DNA from: Diorhabda sublineata
Lineage: Eukaryota > Arthropoda > Insecta > Coleoptera > Chrysomelidae
Reading direction: 5' to 3'
DNA: 64,000 nucleotides
NCBI RefSeq assembly: GCF_026230105.1
Contig: NC_079479.1
Span: 15,635,734 to 15,699,733, forward strand
Position 1 is the first letter of the stretch; each line of letters starts with the position of its first letter. The translations under genes and the position numbers were made by a program. A model generated the notes under the pieces. It was not told the DNA's origin. It searched no databases and saw only the letters and a program-made list of their open reading frames with translations. Of the stretch, positions 33,817-45,047 are shown one piece after another.

Positions 33817-34605
33817 ATGTCTCAATTCTGCTTTATTTGTAGTCAACCTTTGACTGAAAGTGGAGTTGTTACTGTTGATCACTGGATGGAAGCATTAATT
33901 GATGCAAGTATTGAAAGAGGCGATGAGTTTTCGGAGTACCTGAAAGATCAGACATCTGTAAAAATTCATGTGCAATGTCGAAAAAATTATTGATGCCGTG
34001 AAAAGACTGCTCCAAGATGAAGAAGCTGGTTCATCAAAAATAAGTCCTCCTCGAACTAGAGTACGAGTAAGTAAAACGACATTTTGCTTCAATCAGTGTT
34101 GTTTATTTTGCGGCAATGAATTAAATGAAGAGTTTGAGAAGAAAAAAGCACTGCAATACCGACGTAATATTTTTAAAGTGACTACACTTTCGTTAAAAGA
34201 CTAACTAACTCTAACTATAGCTAAAACTCGTTGTGATTATGTAGCCAAAGCTGTTGCTGCTGGAATTGAATTTGAATATGATTTAGTCACTGCCGAGGCT
34301 AAGTATCATAACGATTGCTACAATTCTTTTTTGAAACCTATCACTGGGGGTAAAGTCGGTTGTCCTCAAGATGAAGCTACAAATATTGCGATGAGAGAAA
34401 TATTTAAGTATATTAGAGTACATCAGACGAATTGAAAAATATTGTAAAAAATCAACAATACATAACAGAACCATTGAAATGCGATTGAAGTTGGAGTATG
34501 GTGATGAAATTATTATTACAGAAAAATCAGGATCATCAACAATTTGTATGTTTTATTGATAGTCTCCATGATATTTTATATCAAGCTTGGTACGAAAAAG
34601 AAATA
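33817..34605 (+). pseudogene. Unrecognised repeat-type ORF with paired CxxC motifs, broken
   Basis: ATG at 33817 opens MSQFCFICSQPLTESG ... VKIHVQCRKNY and hits a stop at 33993. Another frame continues PPRTRVRVS and TFCFNQCCLFCGNELNEEF to a stop at 34204. Further frames read AAGIEFEYDLVTAEAKYHND then CYNSFLKPITGGK, DEATNIAMREIFKYI, and FVCFIDSLHDILYQAWYEKE near 34600. Two FCxxC-type Cys pairs and spaced His/Cys suggest zinc binding. I recall similar proteins as multi-copy hypothetical ORFs in insect genomes but cannot name a domain. At least three frame changes make it a pseudogene. An exact 18-bp inverted repeat brackets it, hinting at a DNA transposon. Confidence 0.45.
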
Positions 34606-34609
34606 GAAT

Positions 34610-34985
34610 AATTTTTCCAAATTAATTTTTCATTTATATATTACATAATTTACACAGCTTTCATCATTTTCAATACTCAATTTGAATTCAATAGGATCAA
34701 AATAGGTCATGGAATAGTAGGCCTACCGGGGAAACCACGTTAAAAAAAAGTGCCAAGTATTCAACCTCATAGGTGGTGTGGAAACGCGTGCATATTACGA
34801 ATAAACTACTTATAGTATAGTACTGTAGATACAATACATACGAAAAACCTATTTTTGCACAAGGGGGATTGATGGGGACTTTTCACAATTCATTTATAAT
34901 AGAATTCTGAACATTCATACCAATTTTTAGCTCTATCGCAATTTTTGTAACCTTAATTCTATTTTAAGGACTGGATAATTCATGA
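34610..34985. other. Non-coding insertion-like stretch
   Basis: AT-rich sequence between two unrelated coding remnants. It contains the right copy of the 18-bp inverted repeat (34787-34804). No frame. Confidence 0.35.
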
Positions 34986-34994
34986 TTTATATGT

Positions 34995-35283
34995 TTCCTT
35001 GATTCGTAACAATCCAAAGTTACAAGATATTAATTATTTGGGGTCTACTTTGAGGTGTTCTGCATCACAGGTAGTAAAATCGTTAGAGTTTGTCGCAGAC
35101 AATTATGAAAATGCTTGGGATTTAGTAAAAAACCGCATTCAAAATAAAAAAATTGTTAATTCATAATTATATGGGAGGTCTCTGCTTATTCCAGGGAAGT
35201 TGGATAAAAACTTAAGAAAATTGAGTGATACGATTGCTAAACATATGAGAGCGCATGAATCATTAAATGTCAGAATTGAATAA
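34995..35283 (+). pseudogene. BEL/Pao-type Gag fragment
   Basis: One plus frame reads INYLGSTLRCSASQVVKSLE, then FVADNYENAWDLVKNRIQNKK and a stop. Past the stop it continues GKLDKNLRKLSDTIAKHMR. The pattern of a membrane-distal helix, the N-Y-x-x-AW-x-LLK-x-R-x-x-NKK core and the following leucine-rich helix is that of DUF1759-type Gag in BEL/Pao retroelements. It is a short orphan fragment, unrelated in position to the element at 49-55 kb. Confidence 0.6.
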
Positions 35284-35913
35284 ACTCAGAATGGAAGGGG
35301 TAAGAACCAAAAGAGTCTAAGTGTCATTTTCTTTGGAGATATTGGAAGTCAAAGTTAGTTGAATATTGTTATATCTGTGCAACATTTCGTATATTTTCAC
35401 CTGACGGAAAGTACATTTTTGTATTTTTTCAAAACAAAAATCACTTGGACCCCTTTGGTCCAAAATTTGTCTCTTATTTTTAGTTTTTTAATGGGCAAGG
35501 TTTTGATGTATCGGTGGAATAAAAGACAAGAGTTGAATAAGATTCTCCTACTTTGCATATGCTATTTTCAAGGGGGCTGCAAGACTTTTGTTTGAATTAT
35601 GCAGAGAAAAATTTTGTGAGTTTTATGTATGGAACCCCTCAATTATTTTGGAAACGGTATTTCCGATTTTTATAAATTTTCCTTTTTCTGGAAAAATAAT
35701 GAACTTTGTTATTTCAAATGGATCACACTGTATATTTTCCGAAATCCTTAAGAAATACAATACTTATTTTTCATCTAATATTCCCTATACCTAAATGCCA
35801 TGATTTCGGAGTTATAGCTACATTTGCGTTATCTCCACCGAAGTTAAAATAATCCATAATCGAAGTTTCAATAAATTAGTATTATTTAAGTTTATTGAAA
35901 GTCACAATGAATA

Positions 35914-36315
35914 ATGAATCGTTTATCTGAAATAGAACGAATTGATATTTTAATCATATTAGGATATGGTGATAGGCGTAGAAGTCGACAAGAAACGTCT
36001 AATATCTTTAATAATTTATATCCTAACCGAAATCCTATAACAAGATCCACTGGCAGTAAATTAGTAAAAAAGTGGTTCAGTAAAAGATTTATCCAAATCT
36101 GCATCAACAGAAAAAAAATCTTTATATGTTTTTTTCCTGTTAGAAAACGATCCACACTTGAGTACTAGACAAATATCCAGAGAACATCCGTAATGAAAAT
36201 TTTACGTGATAATAAATTCCATCTATACAAAGTAACGTTAGCTCCAGAGTTGTCAGATGACGATTTTGATAGACGATGTAAAGAGTTGGCAGACCTAATG
36301 GTGGAAATATGTTAC
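35914..36315 (+). pseudogene. Tc1/mariner-type transposase, N-terminal fragment
   Basis: ATG at 35914 gives MNRLSEIERIDILIILGYGD, then a helix-turn-helix with ETSNIFNNLYPNRNPITRST and KLVKKWF. After frame changes, STRQISREHP and ILRDNKFHLYKVTLAPELS precede DDDFDRRCKELADLMVE. This is the DNA-binding half of an insect Tc1/mariner-like transposase. The DDE domain is missing after about 36315. The sequence in front (35360-35910) is non-coding and may be its 5' end; no TIR pair was found. Confidence 0.65.
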
Positions 36316-36960
36316 AATCAAAACGATATATGAGGATAAGAACTCAAAATATAATTTAATATTGGGGAAAACATATAATCTAATGAAGAAATCGACTGTT
36401 TTAGTAACTACAGCTCGCTTTGGTATACCTCGATTGGTTGGGGAGTTTGTATTGGTACAGAGTTTGTGTTTGTGGTTTTTATGGATAGCATATGCGGTGT
36501 TGTGGAGGGAGGAAGATCATTCCAGAGAAGGGTTATTGAGATATTGTTTGTTGGGATTTAACATTGTTTGGATACATATTTCAGTTGTTTAGTTGTTCTA
36601 GCTGTGTTGTTGTGTATACATTTGGCTGCGGTGGGGCACATGATAGCTATGTAGATAACTAGGTAACTGACAATTCATTGTTTCCATATGTATATATTGG
36701 TTGTTATTACATTTTTTATATACATGTCTTGTACTATAGGAATAAAAACAAAAAAAATTATGTAATTTTTAAAAATTTTCAAATACAAAAAGTTAACAAA
36801 ATTATGGAAAAGAAATTAAGATTATAGTTTTAGTCTCCTTGGATGCTGGCATAAAAGTACTTTAGTTTGCTGATGGTTTTGTGAGTCGAGTATAGAAGTT
36901 GTAACTGTTTATTAGATGACCGTCTAGTGGTTAGGAACAACTCGAAACTCATCGTCAAAG

Positions 36961-36962
<2 letters not shown>
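36316..36962. other. No gene seen
   Basis: A TG-rich stretch (about 36400-36660) with no supported frame, then plain AT-rich sequence leading into (TA)n. Confidence 0.45.

Positions 36963-37025
<63 letters not shown>
36963..37025. repeat. (TA)n microsatellite
   Basis: About 63 bp of uninterrupted TA dinucleotides, ending directly at the left end of a 1.2-kb element. Confidence 0.95.
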
Positions 37026-37029
<4 letters not shown>

Positions 37030-38239
37030 ATGGTATTAATAGTGTGTAATGTTTATTTTTATAAATTTTATTTTAAATAAAATCAGATTTTAATTTGGGC
37101 GCCATTAATAATTATTTGAATTTCTTTATTTTATTATGTTATTATTATTTTTTTTTATTCTCAGGGTATTATATTGTGAGGTCAAATTAAAAAATTTTAT
37201 TGCGATAAATTATTATGGTTATAAGGTCAGATTATAATAGTTTTAAGACCGGGTCTGTTCTTTATAATGAATAAAATATTCAAAATATACAATTTCTTAA
37301 CTAGCCTTTACAATTATTTTATTTTACAAACATTCATTCATTCATTCATACTCATAATTACACTCATAAAACTAAATTATATGGAAATGTGAACTCAAAT
37401 ATTATATACTAAAAGAAATACTTAAACTTAATAGAACAGTACCTTAAGTGTTTGTTATGTTGTATTTTTAATTTTTTTTTTATTGGAAATTGTTACGGCC
37501 TTGCAGAATAAACAGATACTCCGCTGTAGTTCCACTCCTGTTCTTTTCCTTTTCACAACTTCTTTATCTTGGAAATTGTCCCTTTGTGAGTATTCTCACT
37601 TATTTCACTTTATTTAATTGTTTTCACTAATTTCTTATTACTACACTTATACAATTATTAATTATCAATCCTTTCAATATTTTATGCCTTTTTTATCAAG
37701 ATTTTAATTTTTTAAATTTCAATTAAAATTATTTTACTCTTTTCTTTTCTTGCCAAAACAAATTTTTTCCCCGTTGTTGATTCTCTTCTTCCTTCTCTTT
37801 TTTTTTATTCATTTTTTTTTATTTAACCCATGATATTCATTTTAAAAGTTAGTTACTAAATTGTCATTTCTAAATTTTTAAATTACTGTGACTTTATTCA
37901 AATAATATTATTCTATAATTTCTTTGTTGTATTTATTTCATTCCTATGTTATTAATTTTATCATTGCAGTTGTCAAAATTTTTAAATTTTATCATTTATA
38001 ACCTTAAAATTTATGTTGGTATGTCACACAAATTTTTGAAGTTGGTGCTCCTGTTTTTATCTGTCAATTTATGGATTAAATTCTTTGATTATACAGGATT
38101 TGTCAAAATTAAATAAGAATTTAGAATATAGTGTTGGCCAAAACTTAATATAAAGAATGTTATTTATTTTATTGTGATAAACTGCTTTATTTATATCTTA
38201 TTATTATTTAATAATTTGTTTTGGATATATTCATACCAT

Positions 38240-38243
<4 letters not shown>
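37026..38243. mobile_element. 1.2-kb element with inverted ends inside a (TA)n tract (solo LTR or TA-targeting element)
   Basis: The segment starts TGTTATGGTATTAATAG and ends ATACCATAACA, so its ends are inverted for 11-12 bp. (TA)n runs abut it on both sides. It has no coding frame. TG...CA termini and a length of about 1.2 kb suit a solo LTR. The 12-bp inverted ends and TA flanks suit a TA-targeting DNA element. The sequence alone does not decide. Confidence 0.5.

Positions 38244-38306
<63 letters not shown>
38244..38306. repeat. (TA)n microsatellite
   Basis: About 63 bp of TA dinucleotides directly after the 1.2-kb element. It is presumably the other half of one original tract. Confidence 0.95.
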
Positions 38307-38307
<1 letters not shown>

Positions 38308-38806
38308 TGATATTTAAATCTAGCTGCAAGTACTTCCTTTCTGAATCTGAGCGGTAGTAACGAGCAGATACAAGCGGAAAAGATTTAATGTGAGTTTTTA
38401 TACCAGCTTTTATTTCAAGAGGTAAAATCTTTTTGCGTAATGTCCTCTTTGGTCACCGAGCGAAGTATAGCTTTTCAAATATCAATTGCAAGACAGTTAT
38501 GCGAGAATGAATCAATAATTCATAAATACGCACGACATTCATACTAAATTAAGAAATGAAAGAACAATGTTTACTCCCCGTATAAATATCTAACAAACCG
38601 TCAATCTACGTGGTCTTATCATCTACACGGTTTACCAATGAAAACATGGAATCTTAACCATAAATCAATTTCTATTTGCCGAAGCTGTATGTTCACAATT
38701 TCTTCGAAATATTCTTGCTGGACATTATCGTCGCTTGGTAAAATTTATTTAATTCATAAATTTCTTAAAATAATTATAAATATGGAGTTTTTTAGACTAT
38801 AGGCGA
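38307..38806. other. No gene seen
   Basis: No frame or repeat assigned. It may contain the unseen left end of the DDE transposon that follows. Confidence 0.4.
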
Positions 38807-40225
38807 ATGAAGACAATGAAATTGCACAGTGCAGTGGGAATAAAGACAGGTATGAATTTAATAAGATATACAAATACAGCAATTTATTTTAAATACGAGT
38901 ATATACGAATGTTTAAAAAAGAAAAATCTGATAATGCAATCACAATAAGAATTGCTGAATTAACAAGAGTAAATAAATTTTCTATTTATCGAGTAGTCAC
39001 AGAACCGAAAAACATGTTAAGAAAAACTGAATTCAGTTGACAAAGTTACTCAAGATTTTATACGTAGGGATAGTTTATGTAAGGAGAACAGGTCTGCGAC
39101 ATTAGAAGTAATACGACAAAAGGTGGCAGATTATCCAGAATACAATTATACCAATTAATAGAAACATTGCGTTAGTTTTGTCAGCATGTGGTTTGAAACA
39201 AAAAAAACTGAATAAACGGATGGCAATAACCGAATCGTCAATGATCGTTCGATGGCGACAAGATTATTTGCGTCAGATAAAAGACTATCGAAGCTCTAAT
39301 AGACAATTTATCTAAATGAAACACGATGTAGTGAATTGCGGTTGTGTTGAAAATAGTAAAAATTGCTGTTTGAATGGGCCATGTTCTAAAGGGAAACGCA
39401 TTATAATAGTACACGCTGGAAGCAAAGATGGTTTCGTGCCTAATACCTAATAAATATTTGCTAAAATTGGAAACTGTGCAGCCTATTATCATGAAGATAT
39501 GACAGCAGAATTATTGAAACTGATTTGATGAACAGAGTTTACCTAACATTCCACCACAGTGAGTAATCGTTATGGACAACGCATCTTACCACTCACGACA
39601 ACTCCTTCAGTTACCAAATTGTAGTAGTAACAAAGCTCAAATTTTAGAATTTTTGTCTGAAAATCCTATTCCTGTCAGCGATCGTAAAAAAGCCCAACAA
39701 ACAAAGAATTGCTTACTGTTATTAAAGGTCAAAAGTTGAAGAAAATTTATTATATTGACAAGCTCTGCAAAGAACAGGGTCATACTCTTCTCAGACTACC
39801 TCCTTACTATTGCATATTTAACCCTATATAGCTAATATGGGTAAATATAAAATCAGAATTACGAAAATGTAATCAGTCTCCAAAACTGAGTAAAGAGATT
39901 TTATAACTCGCAAATGAAGTTCTAGCGACAGACAGCCAAGAGCTTTGGAAAAACTGTGTTGAACATGTTATCAAAGAAGTTGAGTGTGTGGTGTCACTCT
40001 CTTTACAACCCATCATAATTGAATCAAATGATGACTCTAGTTCAGACGATTCCTGACTGACCATTACTATTTATAAAGATACTTTGGAATTGAAATGTTT
40101 TTTTCTTTTGTTTCATTTGCAAAGAATTCATTTTCCTTTATGGTTTTTGCTTTGAAATTTCGTTTTCCAGAAAAAAAAAACGAATGAGCTACAAAAAGGG
40201 CTCAGTTCATGTCTGGTACCCTGTT
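38807..40225 (+). pseudogene. IS630/Tc1-type DDE transposase, heavily decayed
   Basis: Plus-strand pieces in order: NAITIRIAELTRVNKFSIYRV (HTH), YLRQIKDYRSSNRQ followed by a YLNET-like first catalytic site in which Asp appears as Asn (about 39265-39330), and CSKGKRIIIVHAGSKDGFV (about 39385-39440). Then come VIVMDNASYHSRQLLQLPN with the second Asp (about 39560) and LLRLPPYYCIFNPI near 39795, the usual LPPY-HC-x-LNPIE block carrying the third acidic residue, here lost to a stop. Stops and shifts are frequent. A right terminus TCTGGTACCCTG at about 40212-40223 is shared with the deleted copy at 5146-5156. No left TIR was identified. Confidence 0.65.
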
Positions 40226-40475
40226 TAAACGAAACTCGATTGCCTATTAACGAATACTTTCTTGCATAAGATATACATATTTTTGTTTTTATAATCTACA
40301 ACTGATATTGGAAGAACTATACAATCGAAATGTGTATACATATTATTAAAGGGCATAGTGGCGCATTCGTTGGCAAATTTTTTTAAGTCGTATTTTTTTT
40401 TAAATGTGCGGGAGGTATTCCTGATTATAAAAGTGTAAGATGACACTTGATATCTTTTGATGTTATTGTTTAAAC

Positions 40476-43203
40476 CAGGGTTCTCCAAACTACGGCCCGA
40501 GGGCCACATCCGGCCCGCGAACAGATTTTGTCCGGCCCGCGGAGAGCTAGCATACTTGAAAACTCCTTTTAGGGAACATATTTTTTATAGTAAATTAAAT
40601 TTAGTTTACTGAAGTATTCTAATTTTATGTTGAATAATTATTAATATGACATCTATATTGATATGGTCATGGGCTAATTACTCATAACATTGTTGTAGTC
40701 TTACTGTTATTGTTTTTATGATAAGTTGGATAAAGAAACACAGAATTGTAATGAGTAAAGACATGTATAATATGCAGAAAATTTAACTTCAGTATATAAT
40801 ACCTAACAAATTATTGAAATGAATCCAACTAACATTTTATACATTTTAAATAAAAACATAACTTATAACAAGCATAATGACATATGAAATACTAATGGGA
40901 TTCATGTAATTGAGAATTTTCCACTGACAATAGTTTGTGGTTGTGGACTAATTTTACTTGTACCAATTATTAAAAGAGATTTAAGATGCTTATCAGTTAA
41001 TTTAGATCTGTAAACATTTTTTGTGTACTTCATTTTGGAGAAGGTCTTCTCACACAAATAAGTAGTACCAAAAACAGAAAACAGCCCACGAGCAAATTTA
41101 TGCAAATTATCAAATTGTTTCAGTGGAAGACTCTTATAAAATTCCAGCAAAGATGACTTTTGATATTTGTTCTTAATTATATCACTGCACTGTAGATCAA
41201 TCATTTCCATTTGAAGTTCCGGGGCTAGGGTTTCAATGTCAGTATCAAAAGGATTCTGAAAAATCTTAATTTGATTTGCAATGGCATCAAAGTCCGAGAA
41301 AACACTCAAAGTTTCGATTGCAAAATCGATAGAAAACTCAGTCTCAGTGGTGTGGCTGAATATTTCACATGTTTTAAAATGTGAAAAACATTTACTTCGT
41401 AGTTGTGATAGAAACAGTATCAATTTCTTTCGGAATGATTTGACATTAGTGTATAAATCAGGAAGATGCTGGTTTTCTCCTTGCAATCTCAATTTCAGTT
41501 CGTTCAAATGTTTTGTCAAATCAACATAGAATGCTAACTTCCACAGCCATGCGTAATTCAGTAAGAGGGCGACGCTTTTCATTCAAAAAAATTTCAATCT
41601 CTGCCCGAAGTTCAAAAAAGCGCTGAAGGACTTTCCCACAACTAAGCCAACGTAGGGCAGTATGATAAGGTAAGTCATTTTCTCCAATCTCTTCAATAAA
41701 TTGACGGAATTGTCGGTGATTCAGACCAAAAGATTAACAGTTGATATGACTGGTTTCAGAACTTCAGACATATCTGAAAATTTTCCGCACAAAGACTGTT
41801 GATGAATGATACAATGTAAGACTAATGGTTTTGAGCCACCGTCATTTTCTACAACCTTTGATATAAGTGCGACCACTCCTTTATCTTTCCCACTCATGTT
41901 TTTGCCTCCATCAGTTGTAATACATTTCAAGTTTTTCCATCGAAGGTTCTTTTGATTAATGGCCATTCCAACTCCTTTAAAAATATCTGTACCAGTAGTT
42001 TTGCCATGAATACTATACATAGCAAAAAGTTCTTCATGCACTTCATAGCTTTTATCTACTCCTCGAATATAAATCAACACCTGAGCAGTATCTGACTCAT
42101 CCAAGGCCAAAGAAAACCACTCAACATGTCCATTTTTGTCTAACAATTGAGAGGATATATTTTCAGCGATGTTCTACCCTTCGAGCCACAGTGTTTGCTG
42201 ACATACTGACAGTTTTTAATAAATTTACCTTTTCAGGGCACATTTCTTCGGCTACTGCAATTATGCTTTCTTTGATCATTTCTCTATCGGTGAATGGTTT
42301 TCCACGTTTTGCAATTTCAAGAGCCACATGAAAGCTGGCACGAGTTGCAGCCTCTTGTTCAGTTTTGAGTTTTGTAAATGAAGATTGCTGCGATTTCAAT
42401 CCGCGCTTCATAGCTTCGAATTTTTCTATCCGCAAACTTTCTGTATATTTTGAGTAATTTTGAAAATGTTTTGTTTCATAATGACGTTTAATGTTATATT
42501 CGTTGAGAACATATTCATTGCAAATCAAACATAGCGCCTTGTTACTGGACTCAATTACCAAATACTGAATGTTCCACTGATCTTTGAATTTTCTGCATTC
42601 ACTATCAATTTTTCGCTTCTTTTCCATACTACTAAATCACACACAAAAGCAACATTTCAAATCAAAATACTGTTACAAAGATGTCTTAAACACGCACACG
42701 CACAAACACGTTTTAAGGAGGTACGCACTATTTTATTTCAAAACAGTGTCATAGGAACTGACTTGTGGTTGCGCCACTAGCCTTCTTATATATTCCAAAA
42801 ACTGCCATCTAGAAGTGAGTGGAAGACACCAGAACTTTCTCGAACCAACGAGATTATTCTGTACGTGCTATTAGCGCCATCTGTTAGCGATAGAAAGTAC
42901 TACCTATTTCCGCTTGTGTCCACCATATGTGGTGTCACGTTATTCCTCATGGCTCGTACTCTGCGACTAATCTAGAGATTACAGATAATGACAGGAAAAT
43001 TAATAATATGCAGTGTTGCCGTTTTGCGGACTTTAGTCCGATTTGCAGCCTTTTTTAAACGTTGCGTACTTTTTCAGACTTTCTTTTCATCGGTGGAGTA
43101 TTTAACTTTTTACCACCGGCAACAATGATAATATGGTTTTGGTCCTCGGAACTTACTGGAGTAATCAGTATGACCCTAAGGCTGGAAAGTTTGGATATCC
43201 CTG
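40476..43203 (-). mobile_element. hAT element (GTF2IRD2/Charlie-like), 2728 bp
   Basis: It is flanked by a perfect 8-bp duplication, GTTTAAAC (40468-40475 and 43204-43211). The ends are inverted: CAGGGTTCTCCAAACT and CAGGGATATCCAAACT. The left end continues into a GC-rich TACGGCCCG stretch often seen in this hAT group. The minus strand encodes a broken hAT transposase. Its insertion splits the left long TIR of the surrounding Tc1/mariner-like element. Confidence 0.92.
40902..42627 (-). pseudogene. hAT transposase of the GTF2IRD2-like group, frameshifted
   Basis: Start MEKKRKIDSECRKFKDQW at 42627. A BED-like zinc finger CLICNEYVLNEYNIKRHYET spans about residues 33-52, with two Cys and two His. 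Frame breaks occur near 42165 (after ARRVEH), near 41735 (after VISTVN) and near 41590 (at the TELR to WLWKLAF junction). Between breaks are LALDESDTAQVLIYIRGVD, CITTDGGKNMSGKDKGVVAL, LVLHCIIHQQSLCGK, LPYHTALRWLSCGKVLQ and LNELKLRLQGENQHLPDLY. The C-terminal dimerisation block is YLCEKTFSKMKYTKNVYRS ... LTDKHL. Domain order and ends are complete, so only small indels separate it from an intact gene. Long-read homopolymer errors could in principle mimic some of these. Confidence 0.88.
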
Positions 43204-44009
43204 GTTTAAACAACGAAAAACTGAATAAGTCAGAAAAGATGCATTTTTTGCAATGAAATTTTTATTTATTATTAAAATATTTTATATAACTTTTTTTGGC
43301 GATTGAAGTTATCAGAAACATTTTGCCTCGAAAAAAAATATTTTTTTCTGTAAAATAATGAAAGTAGATAGGTATTTTGGGAATCATATAATTTTATGAC
43401 CCCAGTAAACCAACAATGTTCATTGAAACAGGTAGAAATTTTTCATAGGTCACAAGTATACGTCCACATAAGTTCGCGGCATATGGGAAAGTTTTTTATT
43501 ATTAATTTTACGAAAAAAAGTGATTCCTTATAAAAAGCTCTGCATGGTCCAAAAACTTAATTTCAATCATCAGATATTAATTTTTTAAAGCAGTATACGA
43601 GGTTTGTCAAAAAATGTGATTTTTGCTCTAGAGTAAAGTACATTTCTTTTTGACAATATTGAAAATTGTTATAAAGAAAAGATGTTATTTTTATTAAAAA
43701 TACGTTTCAAATATTCAACATTGTTTATTTACAATAAAAAAATTATTTTTTTCTACATTTTCTCTGCGATTACGTTGGAAATTTAAGTGTGCACATTAAT
43801 GCATTGCATTTATTAATAATAGAGTTGATTAAACAATTGTAAATAATCTTTTAAAAACAATTTAATTAAAATCTCCATTTTTCATCGAACATTGATAACC
43901 TTTAAGTTGCTTAATCACTAGGTTGTAACATTCTAACGATGCATTTAAATGAAGTTTGTATACATAATTTAATTTGTTACAATAAATACTAATGAATAAT
44001 CACTATCTT

Positions 44010-45047
44010 CAATTTACTAATGCCTCCACATATCCTCTATTTCTGTTTATTTTTTTTATTTTACAAAATTCTTTTAAGACATTGCTAACCATATGGGAAG
44101 TTATATTACGAACCGATTCTGCAACTATTCTCTCTAAATGGTCAACATCTTGAAATGGCTTTTGAAGGTAAACTTTTTGCTTTACGCAACCTCAGTGGGG
44201 TTAATCTGGAGACCGTGAAGGGCAAGGAATTTCCGAAAAATTATGAAAAACCCTTTCATTCAAAATATTTTCAATGTATCGACGTACATCTAATCTGCTG
44301 TGACATGGGGCACCATCCTGCTGACGGTCAAGTAAGGGAAGGTTGTCAAGAAAATCATTTATTTCATTGTTTAAAAAGCACAAATAATCAGCATTCAAGG
44401 TTTCTCGGATAAAAAAGGTCCAATTATTTGATTTTTATACATTCCGCACCACACGTTTGTTTTGAACGAATATTGGTCCTGAGTTTTCAACGTAAAATGT
44501 GGATTTGTATCACTCCACCAACGACAGTTTTGGCTAGAAACTGTCCCATTTGATGAAAATGTTGCTTCATACGTAAAAATAATACACCTTGACATAAATG
44601 GGTTATCTACTAAGATTCCCAGTATGTCACAGCAGAATTCAAATCGTCTATCATTATCTCCTGGTCTTAAAGTATGAATATTTTGAGGTTTGTAAGGGTG
44701 ATATTTGTATTTATTTAGAATCTTTGAAATTTTAATTTTTTTTATATTCATTGGCAATGAAGATGCCCTTTCTCGCAAAGGATATTTACGATGCTCAGTT
44801 GCAGAGAGCATTACATGCAACGCAACGTCATTATTTTCTGCCATGCTTTGGTGTTTTTTGCTAAATTTATTATGTACATCTCCATAAGTCTTGAATTTAA
44901 TAAATATTTTTCTAAAGTTTCATTGTGAATATTTTTATCTGGATGTCGGAAATTTAAAATGTCTGCTGCTTCTCGAAATGTTTTATACTTATCACCCACT
45001 ATTAGCACAATCTCAATTTTCTCTTCCAGACTTAATGTTGGTGGCAT
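44010..45047 (-). pseudogene. Tc1/mariner-like transposase of the long-TIR element
   Basis: ATG at 45047 gives MPPTLSLEEKIEIVLIVGDK and an HTH region, FREAADILNFRHPDKNIHNE. After a stop near 44811 the frame continues KYHPYKPQNIHTLRPGDNDR. The first catalytic motif reads IFTYEATFSSNG, with Tyr in place of Asp. Next is QNCRWWSDTNPHFTLKTQDQ with NVWCGMYKNQIIGPF, then after a shift DRQQDGAPCHSRLDV, in which the second Asp is intact, and RSPD followed by a stop. The C-terminal tail ends RGYVEALVN near 44015. The loss of the first Asp and several frame breaks make it inactive. The tail matches the remnant in the 26-kb foldback element. Confidence 0.8.
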
